A DNA stretch of 38,815 bases from Nocardiopsaceae bacterium (GTDB lineage Bacteria; Actinomycetota; Actinomycetes; Streptosporangiales; Streptosporangiaceae), in contig JAFMRC010000010.1 of assembly GCA_017354375.1 (NCBI GenBank), forward strand, positions 1-38,815, read 5' to 3'. The position numbers and the translations under genes are program-made. Of the stretch, positions 23,103 through 30,031 are shown piece by piece (the first letter of the stretch is position 1; every line of letters begins with the position of its first letter). The notes beneath the pieces were generated by a model. The model made no database searches, had not been told where the DNA came from, and saw only the letters and a program-made list of their open reading frames with translations.

Positions 23103-24359
23103 CTAGGCGGCGCGCGCGTTCTCGTCCGGCATGCTCGCGGGATCGCGGCCGACTGGGCAGCAGAGCGCTCGCGGGCCGCCGCGGCAGCCAGCGAGCTCGC
23201 TGCCCGGCACCCGGATGACCTCGATGCCCGCGTCCTCCAGCCGCGCGTTGGTCAGCACGTTCCGCTCGTAGGAGACCACCGTCTGCTGGCCGAGGACGAG
23301 CAAGTTGCCCGCGTCATCCCACTGGCCCGCGGTGACACCCGGGCCGGGCCGGGCCACGTCGGCGCCGGGCCGTCCCGGGGCGAGGCCGGTCTCGATGACC
23401 CGCAGCCGGTCAATGCCCATCGCCTGGGCCGCCGCTTCCAGGAACGGCTGCGGGTGCGACAACCGCAGCCCCTGGGGTCGCTGCGTGATCGTGCGGGCGA
23501 TCAGCGAGTATGCCACCGACGGCCGCATCACGACCGTGTCCGGGCCGGCCAGCGTGCACAGCGTGTCCAGGCACTCGCCGTCGGGATTCTCCGCCACGCG
23601 GGTCAGCACGGCGATCACGGTGTGCGCGAAACCGCTGTCGAGCACCCGCCGCGCAAGCCGCTCCATGCCGGCGGGCGAGGTATGGCAGCCGGTCCCGATC
23701 GCCACTACGCCCGGCGCGAGCAGCACCACGTCCCCGCAGGCCAGCTCCTCCAGGCCCGGCTCGTACAGCCGCTTAGTGGCGGCGAACAGCGGGTGGTGCC
23801 CGAACACGACCGCGGCCAGTTCGGCTTCGGCCGTCCGTCCCGGCGGGCTGGTGACCGCCACGCTGTCGCCGATCCACACGCTGGAGTCCCTGGCGAATAC
23901 CAGGTTGGGCAGCGGATCGATGACGTAGTCCCACGCGCTGAGCAGGCAGAAGACCGCTCCCCGGCCACCACGGAACTCGTCGCGCGCCAGCCCCATGATG
24001 AGGAGCTGGGCTAGTTCTTCCGGGCGCAGGCCGTCGAGGTACCTGGCGAGCTGGTCGCGGAGCTCATCTCCGAGCCTCGGATTCCTGAGCACGGCGCGGG
24101 TCGCCTGGATCCTGGCCTGCGCGTACTCCAGCGAATCCTGCAACAGCTCCGTGAGATAGAGCACCTCGACGCCGTGGTCGCGCAGCAGCCGGGTGAATTC
24201 GTCGTGCTCCTGCTGCGCCCGCTCGGCCCAGGGCATGGCGGGCCACAGCATCCCGCACTTGTGCTGAGGTGTCACCCGCCGCAGTTCCGCGCCCGGGCGG
24301 TGCACGAGAACCGTGCGCAGTCGCCCTACTTCGCTGTCCACACCGTAAACCTGGGACAC
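23103..24359 (-). CDS. Arginine-deiminase-like protein lacking catalytic residues (probable pseudoenzyme)
   Basis: 418 residues from GTG 24359, preceded by GGGGGGA; this equals the usual deiminase length. ATG 24383 is an alternative, and longer starts would overlap the kinase gene. The fold is clear over its length: VDSEVGRLRTVLVHRPGAEL, EHDEFTRLLRDHGVEVLYL, DPLPNLVFARD, and VVSYERNVLTNARLEDAGIE. Compared with the canonical enzyme, EGGD is ACGD (207-210), so the Glu is lost. MHLD is ECLD (262-265), so His becomes Cys263. The nucleophile motif C-M-x-C-P is A-L-C-C-P (398-402), so the catalytic Cys becomes Ala398. The Arg of the ERT/ERS motif is His226. Asp158 and Asp265 remain. Deiminase activity is unlikely; a binding or regulatory role between partner-switching genes is my inference. 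Confidence 0.8.
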   Translation of the reverse strand: MSQVYGVDSEVGRLRTVLVHRPGAELRRVTPQHKCGMLWPAMPWAERAQQEHDEFTRLLRDHGVEVLYLTELLQDSLEYAQARIQATRAVLRNPRLGDELRDQLARYLDGLRPEELAQLLIMGLARDEFRGGRGAVFCLLSAWDYVIDPLPNLVFARDSSVWIGDSVAVTSPPGRTAEAELAAVVFGHHPLFAATKRLYEPGLEELACGDVVLLAPGVVAIGTGCHTSPAGMERLARRVLDSGFAHTVIAVLTRVAENPDGECLDTLCTLAGPDTVVMRPSVAYSLIARTITQRPQGLRLSHPQPFLEAAAQAMGIDRLRVIETGLAPGRPGADVARPGPGVTAGQWDDAGNLLVLGQQTVVSYERNVLTNARLEDAGIEVIRVPGSELAGCRGGPRALCCPVGRDPASMPDENARAA

Positions 24360-24457
24360 GAATCCCCCCGGATGCCTGCTCATGCGCCTATTGCCGCGCC
24401 TAGGGTTACCGTCCCCGAACATCCCCCCACGGAAGTTATCACCACTTCCGGACGTGA

Positions 24458-24916
24458 TTACGCATCCCGTGACGATGCGATTACTAGTTCCGGGGCATCG
24501 GCGTACTCGACGGGCACTTCCGCCCATACGGTGGTCTCATCGTCGCCCCGGAGAACGTCCCACCGCAGGGACAGCCGCGCCACGATGCCGAGGCCGCGGC
24601 CGCCAAGCGCGGATCCCACGGGCTCGCGTACCTGGGGAAAGCTCTCACCGCCGCCGTCGCTCACCGCTATCACGACGGTCTCGGCACCGAGATACCAGGA
24701 GACCTTGACAGTGCCCCCGGGCAGCGGTATAGCGTGACGCAGTGAGTTGCTCACGAGTTCGCTGAGCACAAGCCCGGCGTCGCCCGCGGTGGCTGCGTCT
24801 ACCCCCGCGATGCGCAGGACGCTGGTCATCCGTCGCCGCGCCGCGCTGACGCTGGGAGCTGTATACGGGAGCTCAAGCACGCTCGACGTAGCCACCTCCA
24901 TGTGCGGCAGTTGCAC
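24458..24916 (-). CDS. RsbW-like anti-sigma factor / serine kinase (HATPase_c)
   Basis: 152 residues from GTG 24916. It is a single GHKL ATPase domain: N box LVLSELVSNSLRHA, G1 box VSDGGGESFPQ and G2 box GGRGLGIVARLS, ending TVWAEVPVEY. This is the RsbW/SpoIIAB group common in actinomycetes, which bind a sigma factor and phosphorylate a STAS antagonist. A STAS gene lies at 22709-23050 on the same strand with the deiminase-like gene between them. The C-terminal 12 residues would overlap the longer, less likely start of the deiminase-like frame. The cognate sigma factor is unknown. Confidence 0.9.
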   Translation of the reverse strand: MQLPHMEVATSSVLELPYTAPSVSAARRRMTSVLRIAGVDAATAGDAGLVLSELVSNSLRHAIPLPGGTVKVSWYLGAETVVIAVSDGGGESFPQVREPVGSALGGRGLGIVARLSLRWDVLRGDDETTVWAEVPVEYADAPELVIASSRDA

Positions 24917-25009
24917 CCTTTACCCCCGCTCCGCCCCACCCGGATGAGATACGAACCCGGTACGAACGGAAATGCCCCGTGTGAGCGCCGCAGAAACCGT
25001 GCACGCCAT

Positions 25010-25051
25010 ATTCCACGGTGGGCTGACGGCATTCCAAGGTAGGCTGACGCC
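25010..25051 (+). repeat. 21-bp tandem duplication abutting a start codon
   Basis: ATTCCACGGTGGGCTGACGG(C) at 25010-25030 and ATTCCAAGGTAGGCTGACGC(C) at 25031-25051 match at 18 of 21 positions. The second unit supplies AAGGTAGG as a ribosome binding site for GTG 25052. An in-frame TAG in unit 2 fixes the start. Confidence 0.75.
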
Positions 25052-25834
25052 GTGGCAACCCCGACCGTGATCGTCGATGACCTGCACGTCGTCTACCGCG
25101 TCTATGGAGCAGGCGGCAACAAGGGCACGGCCGCGACGTCCCTGATGCGCCTGGTCAAGCGCCAGAAGCGCGCCTCCATCCGGGAGGTGCACGCGATCCG
25201 CGGCATGTCGTTCGTGGCCCATGATGGCGACGCGATCGGCGTCATCGGGCGCAACGGATCAGGCAAGTCGACGCTGCTGCGGGCGATCGCCGGGCTACTC
25301 CCCGCGGAGCAGGGGGCGGTCTACACCAGCGGCCAGGCCGCGCTGCTCGGCGTCAACGCGGCGCTGCTCGACGACCTCACCGGCGAGCGGAACGTCGTGC
25401 TCGGCTGCCTCGCGATGGGCATGCAGCCCGCGGAGGTCAAGGAGCGGTACGACAAGATCGTGGACTTCTCGGGCGTGGGCAGGTTCATCGACCTGCCGAT
25501 GCGCGCGTACTCCTCCGGCATGGCCTCGCGCCTGCGGTTCGCCATCGCGTCCGCGAAAAGCCACAAGATCCTCATGATCGACGAGGCGCTCGCCACCGGT
25601 GACGCGGCGTTCCGCACGAAGAGCCGCGACCGGATCCAGGAACTGCGCAGCGAGGCGGGCACGGTCTTCCTCGTCGCGCATAACCTCGGCGAGATCGAGG
25701 AGAACTGCAACCGGGTGATCTGGATGGAGACCGGCAAGATCATCCGCGATAGCGAAGACGTGCCGGGCGTCATCGACGAGTACCTGGTCGCTACCGGCGG
25801 CGAGCCCCGCCACCGCGAGAAGGCTCGCCTCTAG
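25052..25834 (+). CDS. ABC transporter ATPase, polysaccharide-export (Wzt/TagH/RfbE) type
   Basis: 260 residues from GTG 25052. It has Walker A GRNGSGKST (66-74), LLPAEQGAVYTSGQAALLGV typical of polysaccharide and teichoic acid exporters, the signature YSSGMASRLRFAIA, Walker B ILMIDEALATGD and the His loop LVAHNLGEI. It lacks the C-terminal carbohydrate-binding domain of long Wzt proteins. It should power export of a lipid-linked glycan with a Wzm-type permease, but no permease gene adjoins it in the window. In mycobacteria an equivalent ATPase (Rv3781) is next to bpa; here bpa is about 4.5 kb away. Its stop is 4 bp from the convergent histidine kinase stop. Confidence 0.92.
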   Translation: MATPTVIVDDLHVVYRVYGAGGNKGTAATSLMRLVKRQKRASIREVHAIRGMSFVAHDGDAIGVIGRNGSGKSTLLRAIAGLLPAEQGAVYTSGQAALLGVNAALLDDLTGERNVVLGCLAMGMQPAEVKERYDKIVDFSGVGRFIDLPMRAYSSGMASRLRFAIASAKSHKILMIDEALATGDAAFRTKSRDRIQELRSEAGTVFLVAHNLGEIEENCNRVIWMETGKIIRDSEDVPGVIDEYLVATGGEPRHREKARL

Positions 25835-25838
25835 CGCC

Positions 25839-27746
25839 TCAGCCGTCCGCGCGGGGCAGGCTGAGCCGCATTACCGTTCCGCCCCCGGGCCTCGGTTCCG
25901 CCACCACGGTCCCGTGCTGCGCGGCCGCCAGCCGCCGGACGATGTACAGCCCGATCCCCACGCCGCCGAACCGCCGCCGGTCCCCGGCCTCGCCCTGCAC
26001 GAACCGCTCGAAGATCCGCTCGCGGTCCCCGGGCGCGATGCCGACGCCCTCGTCCGCGACCTCGACCTCGATGCGATCACCCGCCTCCCGGGCGCGCACC
26101 GTGACCGTCCCGCCGGCCGGAGAGTACTTGACCGCGTTCTCCACCAGCTGGCTGACGATGATGTCCGTCGCCACCGAGTCCCCGAGCCCGCGCGGCAGGT
26201 CGCCGGGCACGTCCGCCACGACCTCGTGCTTGTCCGACAGCGGGCCGAACGACACCGCGGTCGCCCGCAGCAGTCCCGCCAGGTCGAACGCCTCGCTGCT
26301 AACCGGCAAGTGGTCGGCGCCGGCCCGGGAGCCGAGCAGCAGCTGCTCGACGAGCCTGCCGAGCGACCCGGCGCGCTCCGCGATCGTCGTCACCGCCGCG
26401 CGGCGATCGCGGTCGGGTAGCTGGTCCCACCGGGACGCCAGGGTGGACGCGAACCCCTGCACGACCGTGATCGGGGTGCGCAGCTCATGGCTGGTGGTGG
26501 CGAGGAACAGGTCCTTAGCCTCTTCGAGCTCCTTGGCCGCGGTGACGTCCCGGAAGTCCACCACCCACTCGCCGCCGGCTTTCTCGCCGCCCAGCTTCTC
26601 CTCGCCCAGAGTGGTGCACAGCACGTCGAGCCAGCGCCCGCTGTCCAGCTTGTGGGTGCGACGCTCCCCGGGCTCGGGCAGCGGGAACGGCGGCGGATGC
26701 CCCATGATGTCGTCGGCGGGCATCCCGGTGATCCGGTGCGCTGCCGGGTTCCACTGCCTGACCAGGCCGTCGGAGTCCAGCACCGCGATCCCGTCGGCGC
26801 TGCCGTCGATGACGGCGCGCTCGTGCACGCGCTGCCGGACGACCTCCTCGAACGCCATCGCGTTCGACAGGGCGACGCCGGCGTGCCCGGCGAGGAGCTC
26901 GAGCAGTTCCAGCTCCACGTGCGACAGGGTTCGCCTGCTGTACAGCGCGTACAGGGCCCCATAGGGCTTTCCGCCAACGTGAGAAAGGGAGAGCGCGATC
27001 GTGTGCAGTCCGGGCAGCGCGGACCAGATGAGGTCGTCGAAGCCGCCGGATTCCCCGGTGGCCATCATCACGGTCTTGCGGGAGGCCAGCAGCTCTCCGA
27101 CCAGGCTGGAGGACAGCGACGCGACGCGTCCCCGGAGCCTGGCGGGCAGCCCGGCGGTGGACACGAGCCGGAGCCGGTCGTCCTCGATCAGCACGAACCC
27201 GCCGGCGTCCGCGCCCGTCAGGTCGCGCAGGCTGGCGGCGATGCGGTCGAGCACGGACTCCAGGTCGCGCTGGGAGTTCATCTCGGTGACCACGTCGCCG
27301 AGGCGGCGGACCACCCGGGCCCGCTCGGCCATGTAGTGACGGGCGACGTCATCCTCACCCGCCTGGTGGCAGATGTTGACCCAGCCGATCATGCCGCCAT
27401 CGGGACCAATCAGCGCGCTGGTATCGATGCGCACGTCGATCGTGGTCCCGTCCTTGCGGATTCGCCGGGTGGCGAAGGAGACCTGGCCCCCGCCGCGGAC
27501 GCGCTCCAGCACGGCATTGTGCTCGGCGTGCAGCTCGTCGGGGATGATCGGCGGCTGCATCCCGGTTATCTCCGCCGCGCTCCACCCGAACATCCGCTCC
27601 GCCGCCGGGTTCCACAGCATGACCGTCCGGTCGGTGCCGAACGCCACGATCGCGTCCGCCGCGCTTTCGATTACCGCGCACGCGGTCGCGTCCACCGCGT
27701 CCCGCAGGCCCGCGACCGATGTTTCCCCCGGGGGTTGAGCCACCAC
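25839..27746 (-). CDS. PAS-GAF-PAS sensor histidine kinase
   Basis: 635 residues with no membrane segment. PAS1 is at about 22-130 (SAADAIVAFGTDRTVMLWNP, RRIRKDGTTIDVRI). A GAF domain is at about 160-300 (LRDLTGADAGGFVLI, GHAGVALSNAMAFEEV). PAS2 is at about 308-405 (ADGIAVLDSDGLVRQWNPA). HisKA has TTSHELRTPITVVQGFASTL with the phospho-acceptor His420. HATPase_c has ENAVKYSP, DEGVGIAPGDRERIFERF and GGVGIGLYIVRR. It probably senses a cytosolic or redox signal; no haem or FAD residues can be assigned. No response regulator gene is adjacent, so it is an orphan kinase. Convergent with the ABC ATPase gene. Confidence 0.92.
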   Translation of the reverse strand: MVAQPPGETSVAGLRDAVDATACAVIESAADAIVAFGTDRTVMLWNPAAERMFGWSAAEITGMQPPIIPDELHAEHNAVLERVRGGGQVSFATRRIRKDGTTIDVRIDTSALIGPDGGMIGWVNICHQAGEDDVARHYMAERARVVRRLGDVVTEMNSQRDLESVLDRIAASLRDLTGADAGGFVLIEDDRLRLVSTAGLPARLRGRVASLSSSLVGELLASRKTVMMATGESGGFDDLIWSALPGLHTIALSLSHVGGKPYGALYALYSRRTLSHVELELLELLAGHAGVALSNAMAFEEVVRQRVHERAVIDGSADGIAVLDSDGLVRQWNPAAHRITGMPADDIMGHPPPFPLPEPGERRTHKLDSGRWLDVLCTTLGEEKLGGEKAGGEWVVDFRDVTAAKELEEAKDLFLATTSHELRTPITVVQGFASTLASRWDQLPDRDRRAAVTTIAERAGSLGRLVEQLLLGSRAGADHLPVSSEAFDLAGLLRATAVSFGPLSDKHEVVADVPGDLPRGLGDSVATDIIVSQLVENAVKYSPAGGTVTVRAREAGDRIEVEVADEGVGIAPGDRERIFERFVQGEAGDRRRFGGVGIGLYIVRRLAAAQHGTVVAEPRPGGGTVMRLSLPRADG

Positions 27747-27950
27747 ATGCTCATCGTGCCATCGATGGACGACCAGGTCAGCGAAAGAACATGACTTTCC
27801 CCAACCCGTTTGATAGTTCTGGTCCCCGACGACGCTTGAGCCGCCGCGATATGGGCAATCTCTACGAAACAGGCACCTTCCACTGGACCAGAAGGTACGT
27901 TACTTGCAGTTAACTGAGTGGCGACACCGTGCAACCGCAGGGACACGGAG

Positions 27951-28466
27951 ATGAATCACCCGGAGATGGATCGCCCGGAGCCGGGTCGTGAGCACGATGA
28001 CCCGCGCCTTGAGTCCAGCCAGGCGCCCAGCGACGTTCCGGCCGTCATCCTGGCCCACCCGGTGGTCGCGGGGTACGACGGCTCGTCCTCCGCGCGGAAT
28101 GCCCTCGCCTACGCCGCCGGCACCGCGCGCCGGCTGGATCGCCCGCTGCTCATCGTGTACGTGGCATCCCCCGGGGTGTACTGCGAGCCGCTGACCGGTC
28201 AGGTGGTCGGCCTGCCCCGGGACAACGACTCCCTGGAGCGCTGGCTGCTGACCGAACTGGACCAGGTCACCGACTCCGGCGAACTTGAGGTGCACGTTCG
28301 GACCCGCCGCGGCAGCCCCGCCAGGGAGCTGTCCGCGATCGCCACCGAGTTCAGCGCGGACGCGCTGGTCATCGGCGCGCCGCATAGCTTCTGGCATCAC
28401 GTGGTCGGCTCCGTCCCCGGCTGGCTAGCCCGCCACGCCAGCTGCCCCGTTATCGTCGTCCCGTAA
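27951..28466 (+). CDS. Universal stress protein (UspA family)
   Basis: 171 residues from ATG 27951 (CGGAG upstream); a frame from 27918 is open but less likely. A hydrophilic N-terminus of about 33 residues precedes the Usp domain: VVAGYDGSSSARNALAYAA, a central strand-helix region, and ADALVIGAPHSFWHHVVGSV followed by ASCPVIVVP. The usual ATP-binding G-x2-G-x9-G-S/T pattern is only partly kept (GAPHSFWHHVVGS), so nucleotide binding is uncertain. It is a single-gene unit; the 204-bp upstream gap (27747-27950) shows no clear promoter or gene. Confidence 0.88.
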   Translation: MNHPEMDRPEPGREHDDPRLESSQAPSDVPAVILAHPVVAGYDGSSSARNALAYAAGTARRLDRPLLIVYVASPGVYCEPLTGQVVGLPRDNDSLERWLLTELDQVTDSGELEVHVRTRRGSPARELSAIATEFSADALVIGAPHSFWHHVVGSVPGWLARHASCPVIVVP

Positions 28467-28471
28467 CAAAA

Positions 28472-28507
28472 GAGCCTCTCACCAACGTTATCGCTGGTGA
28501 GAGGCTC
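28472..28507 (-). terminator. Terminator of tRNA-Leu(CAG)
   Basis: A perfect 13-bp stem, GAGCCTCTCACCA with TGGTGAGAGGCTC, has a 10-nt loop. On the minus strand it is followed directly by TTTTGTT. It lies 5 nt past the tRNA 3' end and may also end the convergent universal stress protein transcript. Confidence 0.9.
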
Positions 28508-28512
28508 CGGGG

Positions 28513-28595
28513 TGGGCGAGGAGGGATTTGAACCCTCACACCCTCTCGGGCACACGGACCTGAACCGTGCGCGTCTGCCGTTCCGCCACTCGCCC
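28513..28595 (-). tRNA. tRNA-Leu (anticodon CAG)
   Basis: An 83-nt gene with acceptor stem GGGCGAG/CTCGCCC and discriminator A. The anticodon loop TTCAGGT gives CAG, reading CUG. It has a class II variable arm and the T loop GGTTCAAATCC. CCA is not encoded. It sits upstream of and divergent from fhaA, an arrangement I recall from other actinomycetes. Confidence 0.97.
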
Positions 28596-28686
28596 GAATG
28601 GACGACTCAGGCTAGCACGCGCCCGAGAGTGTTCGTGTCCCGGATACCATCAGGTACGGAAGAAACGCCGAAGGGAGGCCGAACGG

Positions 28687-29460
28687 GTGGGAGTTCTCCA
28701 GCGCTTCGAGCGGAGGCTCGAGGGCATGGTCGAAGGAGCTTTCGCGCGCGCCTTCAAGTCTGAGCTGCAGCCGGTCGAGGTGGCCAGTGCGGTGCAGCGC
28801 GAGATGGACGACCGCGCCGCGATCGTGGCACAGGGCCGCACCCTGGTGCCGAACGACTTCGTCGTCGAGGTCTCGGAGACGGACTTTGACCGTCTAGAGG
28901 TCTACGCCGACAACCTCGGTACCGAGCTCGCCACGCTCGCCCGCGACTACGCCACCGAGCAGGGGTACTCGTTCGTGGGGCCGGTGCGGATGCGGTTCGA
29001 GGGCGTGCCTGACCTGACCACCGGGATGTTCCGCATCCGGTCCGGTGTGATCCGGGGCCACACTGTCGAGGCCGGCGAGGTTCGGCAGCCCGTGAGCGAC
29101 CTGCCGCGGTCGCAGGGGTCGCACTTCTACGGCAGGCCGCGACTGGTGGTGTCAGGCTCGGGCGGCAGCCTTCAGGCCGGCAGCACCTACGAGCTGCAGA
29201 CTCCGGTGACGCTGCTGGGCCGCGGCACCGACTGCGACCTCAGGCTCGTCGATCCCGGCGTCTCCCGGCACCACGCGGAGCTGCGCGTGGAGGAAGATCA
29301 GGTGGTGCTCGTCGACCTGGGGTCTACCAATGGCACGTTCGTCAACGGGCAGCCCGCCAGGCGGGTGGTGCTGACCAGTGGCACCACCGTTACCCTGGGT
29401 CGCACCACGATGATATTCCAGACCGACGTCCGCCCAGGCGGCCCCGATCGAAGATACTAA
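28687..29460 (+). CDS. fhaA: FHA-domain protein FhaA (DUF3662 + FHA)
   Basis: 257 residues from GTG 28687, with AAGGGAGG upstream. The N-terminal DUF3662 domain (GVLQRFERRLEGMVEGAFARAF, LVPNDFVVEVSETDFDRL) is followed by a short linker. The FHA domain is at about 165-250: VTLLGRGTDCDLRLVDPGVSRHHAEL and VDLGSTNGTFVNGQPARR, with the conserved Arg, Ser-Arg-His and Asn for phosphothreonine binding. In mycobacteria FhaA (527 residues) binds phosphorylated MviN and PknB; this version lacks the long disordered linker. It begins the plus-strand kinase and peptidoglycan cluster. Confidence 0.93.
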   Translation: MGVLQRFERRLEGMVEGAFARAFKSELQPVEVASAVQREMDDRAAIVAQGRTLVPNDFVVEVSETDFDRLEVYADNLGTELATLARDYATEQGYSFVGPVRMRFEGVPDLTTGMFRIRSGVIRGHTVEAGEVRQPVSDLPRSQGSHFYGRPRLVVSGSGGSLQAGSTYELQTPVTLLGRGTDCDLRLVDPGVSRHHAELRVEEDQVVLVDLGSTNGTFVNGQPARRVVLTSGTTVTLGRTTMIFQTDVRPGGPDRRY

Positions 29461-29554
29461 GCCTCTACTTACTCGCGCCCCCACTGCCCAAGTCCTATTA
29501 CCCTAGGGCAAGCGCCGCCGAGAGCCACACACGAAGCTGAGGACATCGCACGGG

Positions 29555-30031
29555 ATGAACGCCCTAACCCTCACCCTCATCAGGGTGGCCTTCCTGGCCG
29601 TCTTGTGGCTGTTCGTCATCGCCGCGATCGGCGTGGTACGCACGGACATGTTCGGCACCGCGGTGGCGAAGGCCCGGCGGCCGAAGGCGGCGAAGGCGAA
29701 CCGGATGCCGCAGCAGCGGCCGCCGAAGGCGGGACGAGGAACTCCGCGAGTTCTCGTCGTCACCGACGGCCCGCTGTCCGGCCGGACCATCCAGCTCGGA
29801 AACCAGCAAATTACCCTCGGGCGAGCCAATGACGCCACGCTCGTCCTCAATGACGACTACGCTTCAAGCCGACATGCCCGAATTTTCCCGCAGGACGGAC
29901 AGTGGATCGTTGAGGATCTCGGTTCGACCAACGGCACCTACCTCGACCGCCAGAAGTTGATCCGGCCCATGCCGGTTCGCATTGGCGCGCCGATCCGAAT
30001 CGGCAAGACCGTTCTGGAACTGCGCAGATGA
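29555..30031 (+). CDS. fhaB: FHA-domain protein FhaB (FipA)
   Basis: 158 residues from ATG 29555. An N-terminal membrane helix (ALTLTLIRVAFLAVLWLFVI, about 3-27) is followed by a basic linker (KARRPKAAKANRMPQQR). A C-terminal FHA domain has ITLGRANDATLVLNDDYASS, RHARI and EDLGSTNGTYLDRQKL. In mycobacteria this protein is phosphorylated by PknA and links FtsZ and FtsQ. Its stop overlaps the pstP start as ATGA (30028-30031). Confidence 0.93.
   Translation: MNALTLTLIRVAFLAVLWLFVIAAIGVVRTDMFGTAVAKARRPKAAKANRMPQQRPPKAGRGTPRVLVVTDGPLSGRTIQLGNQQITLGRANDATLVLNDDYASSRHARIFPQDGQWIVEDLGSTNGTYLDRQKLIRPMPVRIGAPIRIGKTVLELRR

Noticed and set aside
24384-24527. Longer N-terminus for the deiminase-like protein
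   Set aside because: It would overlap the RsbW-like gene, is not homologous to the family, and GTG 24359 gives the canonical length with a ribosome binding site.
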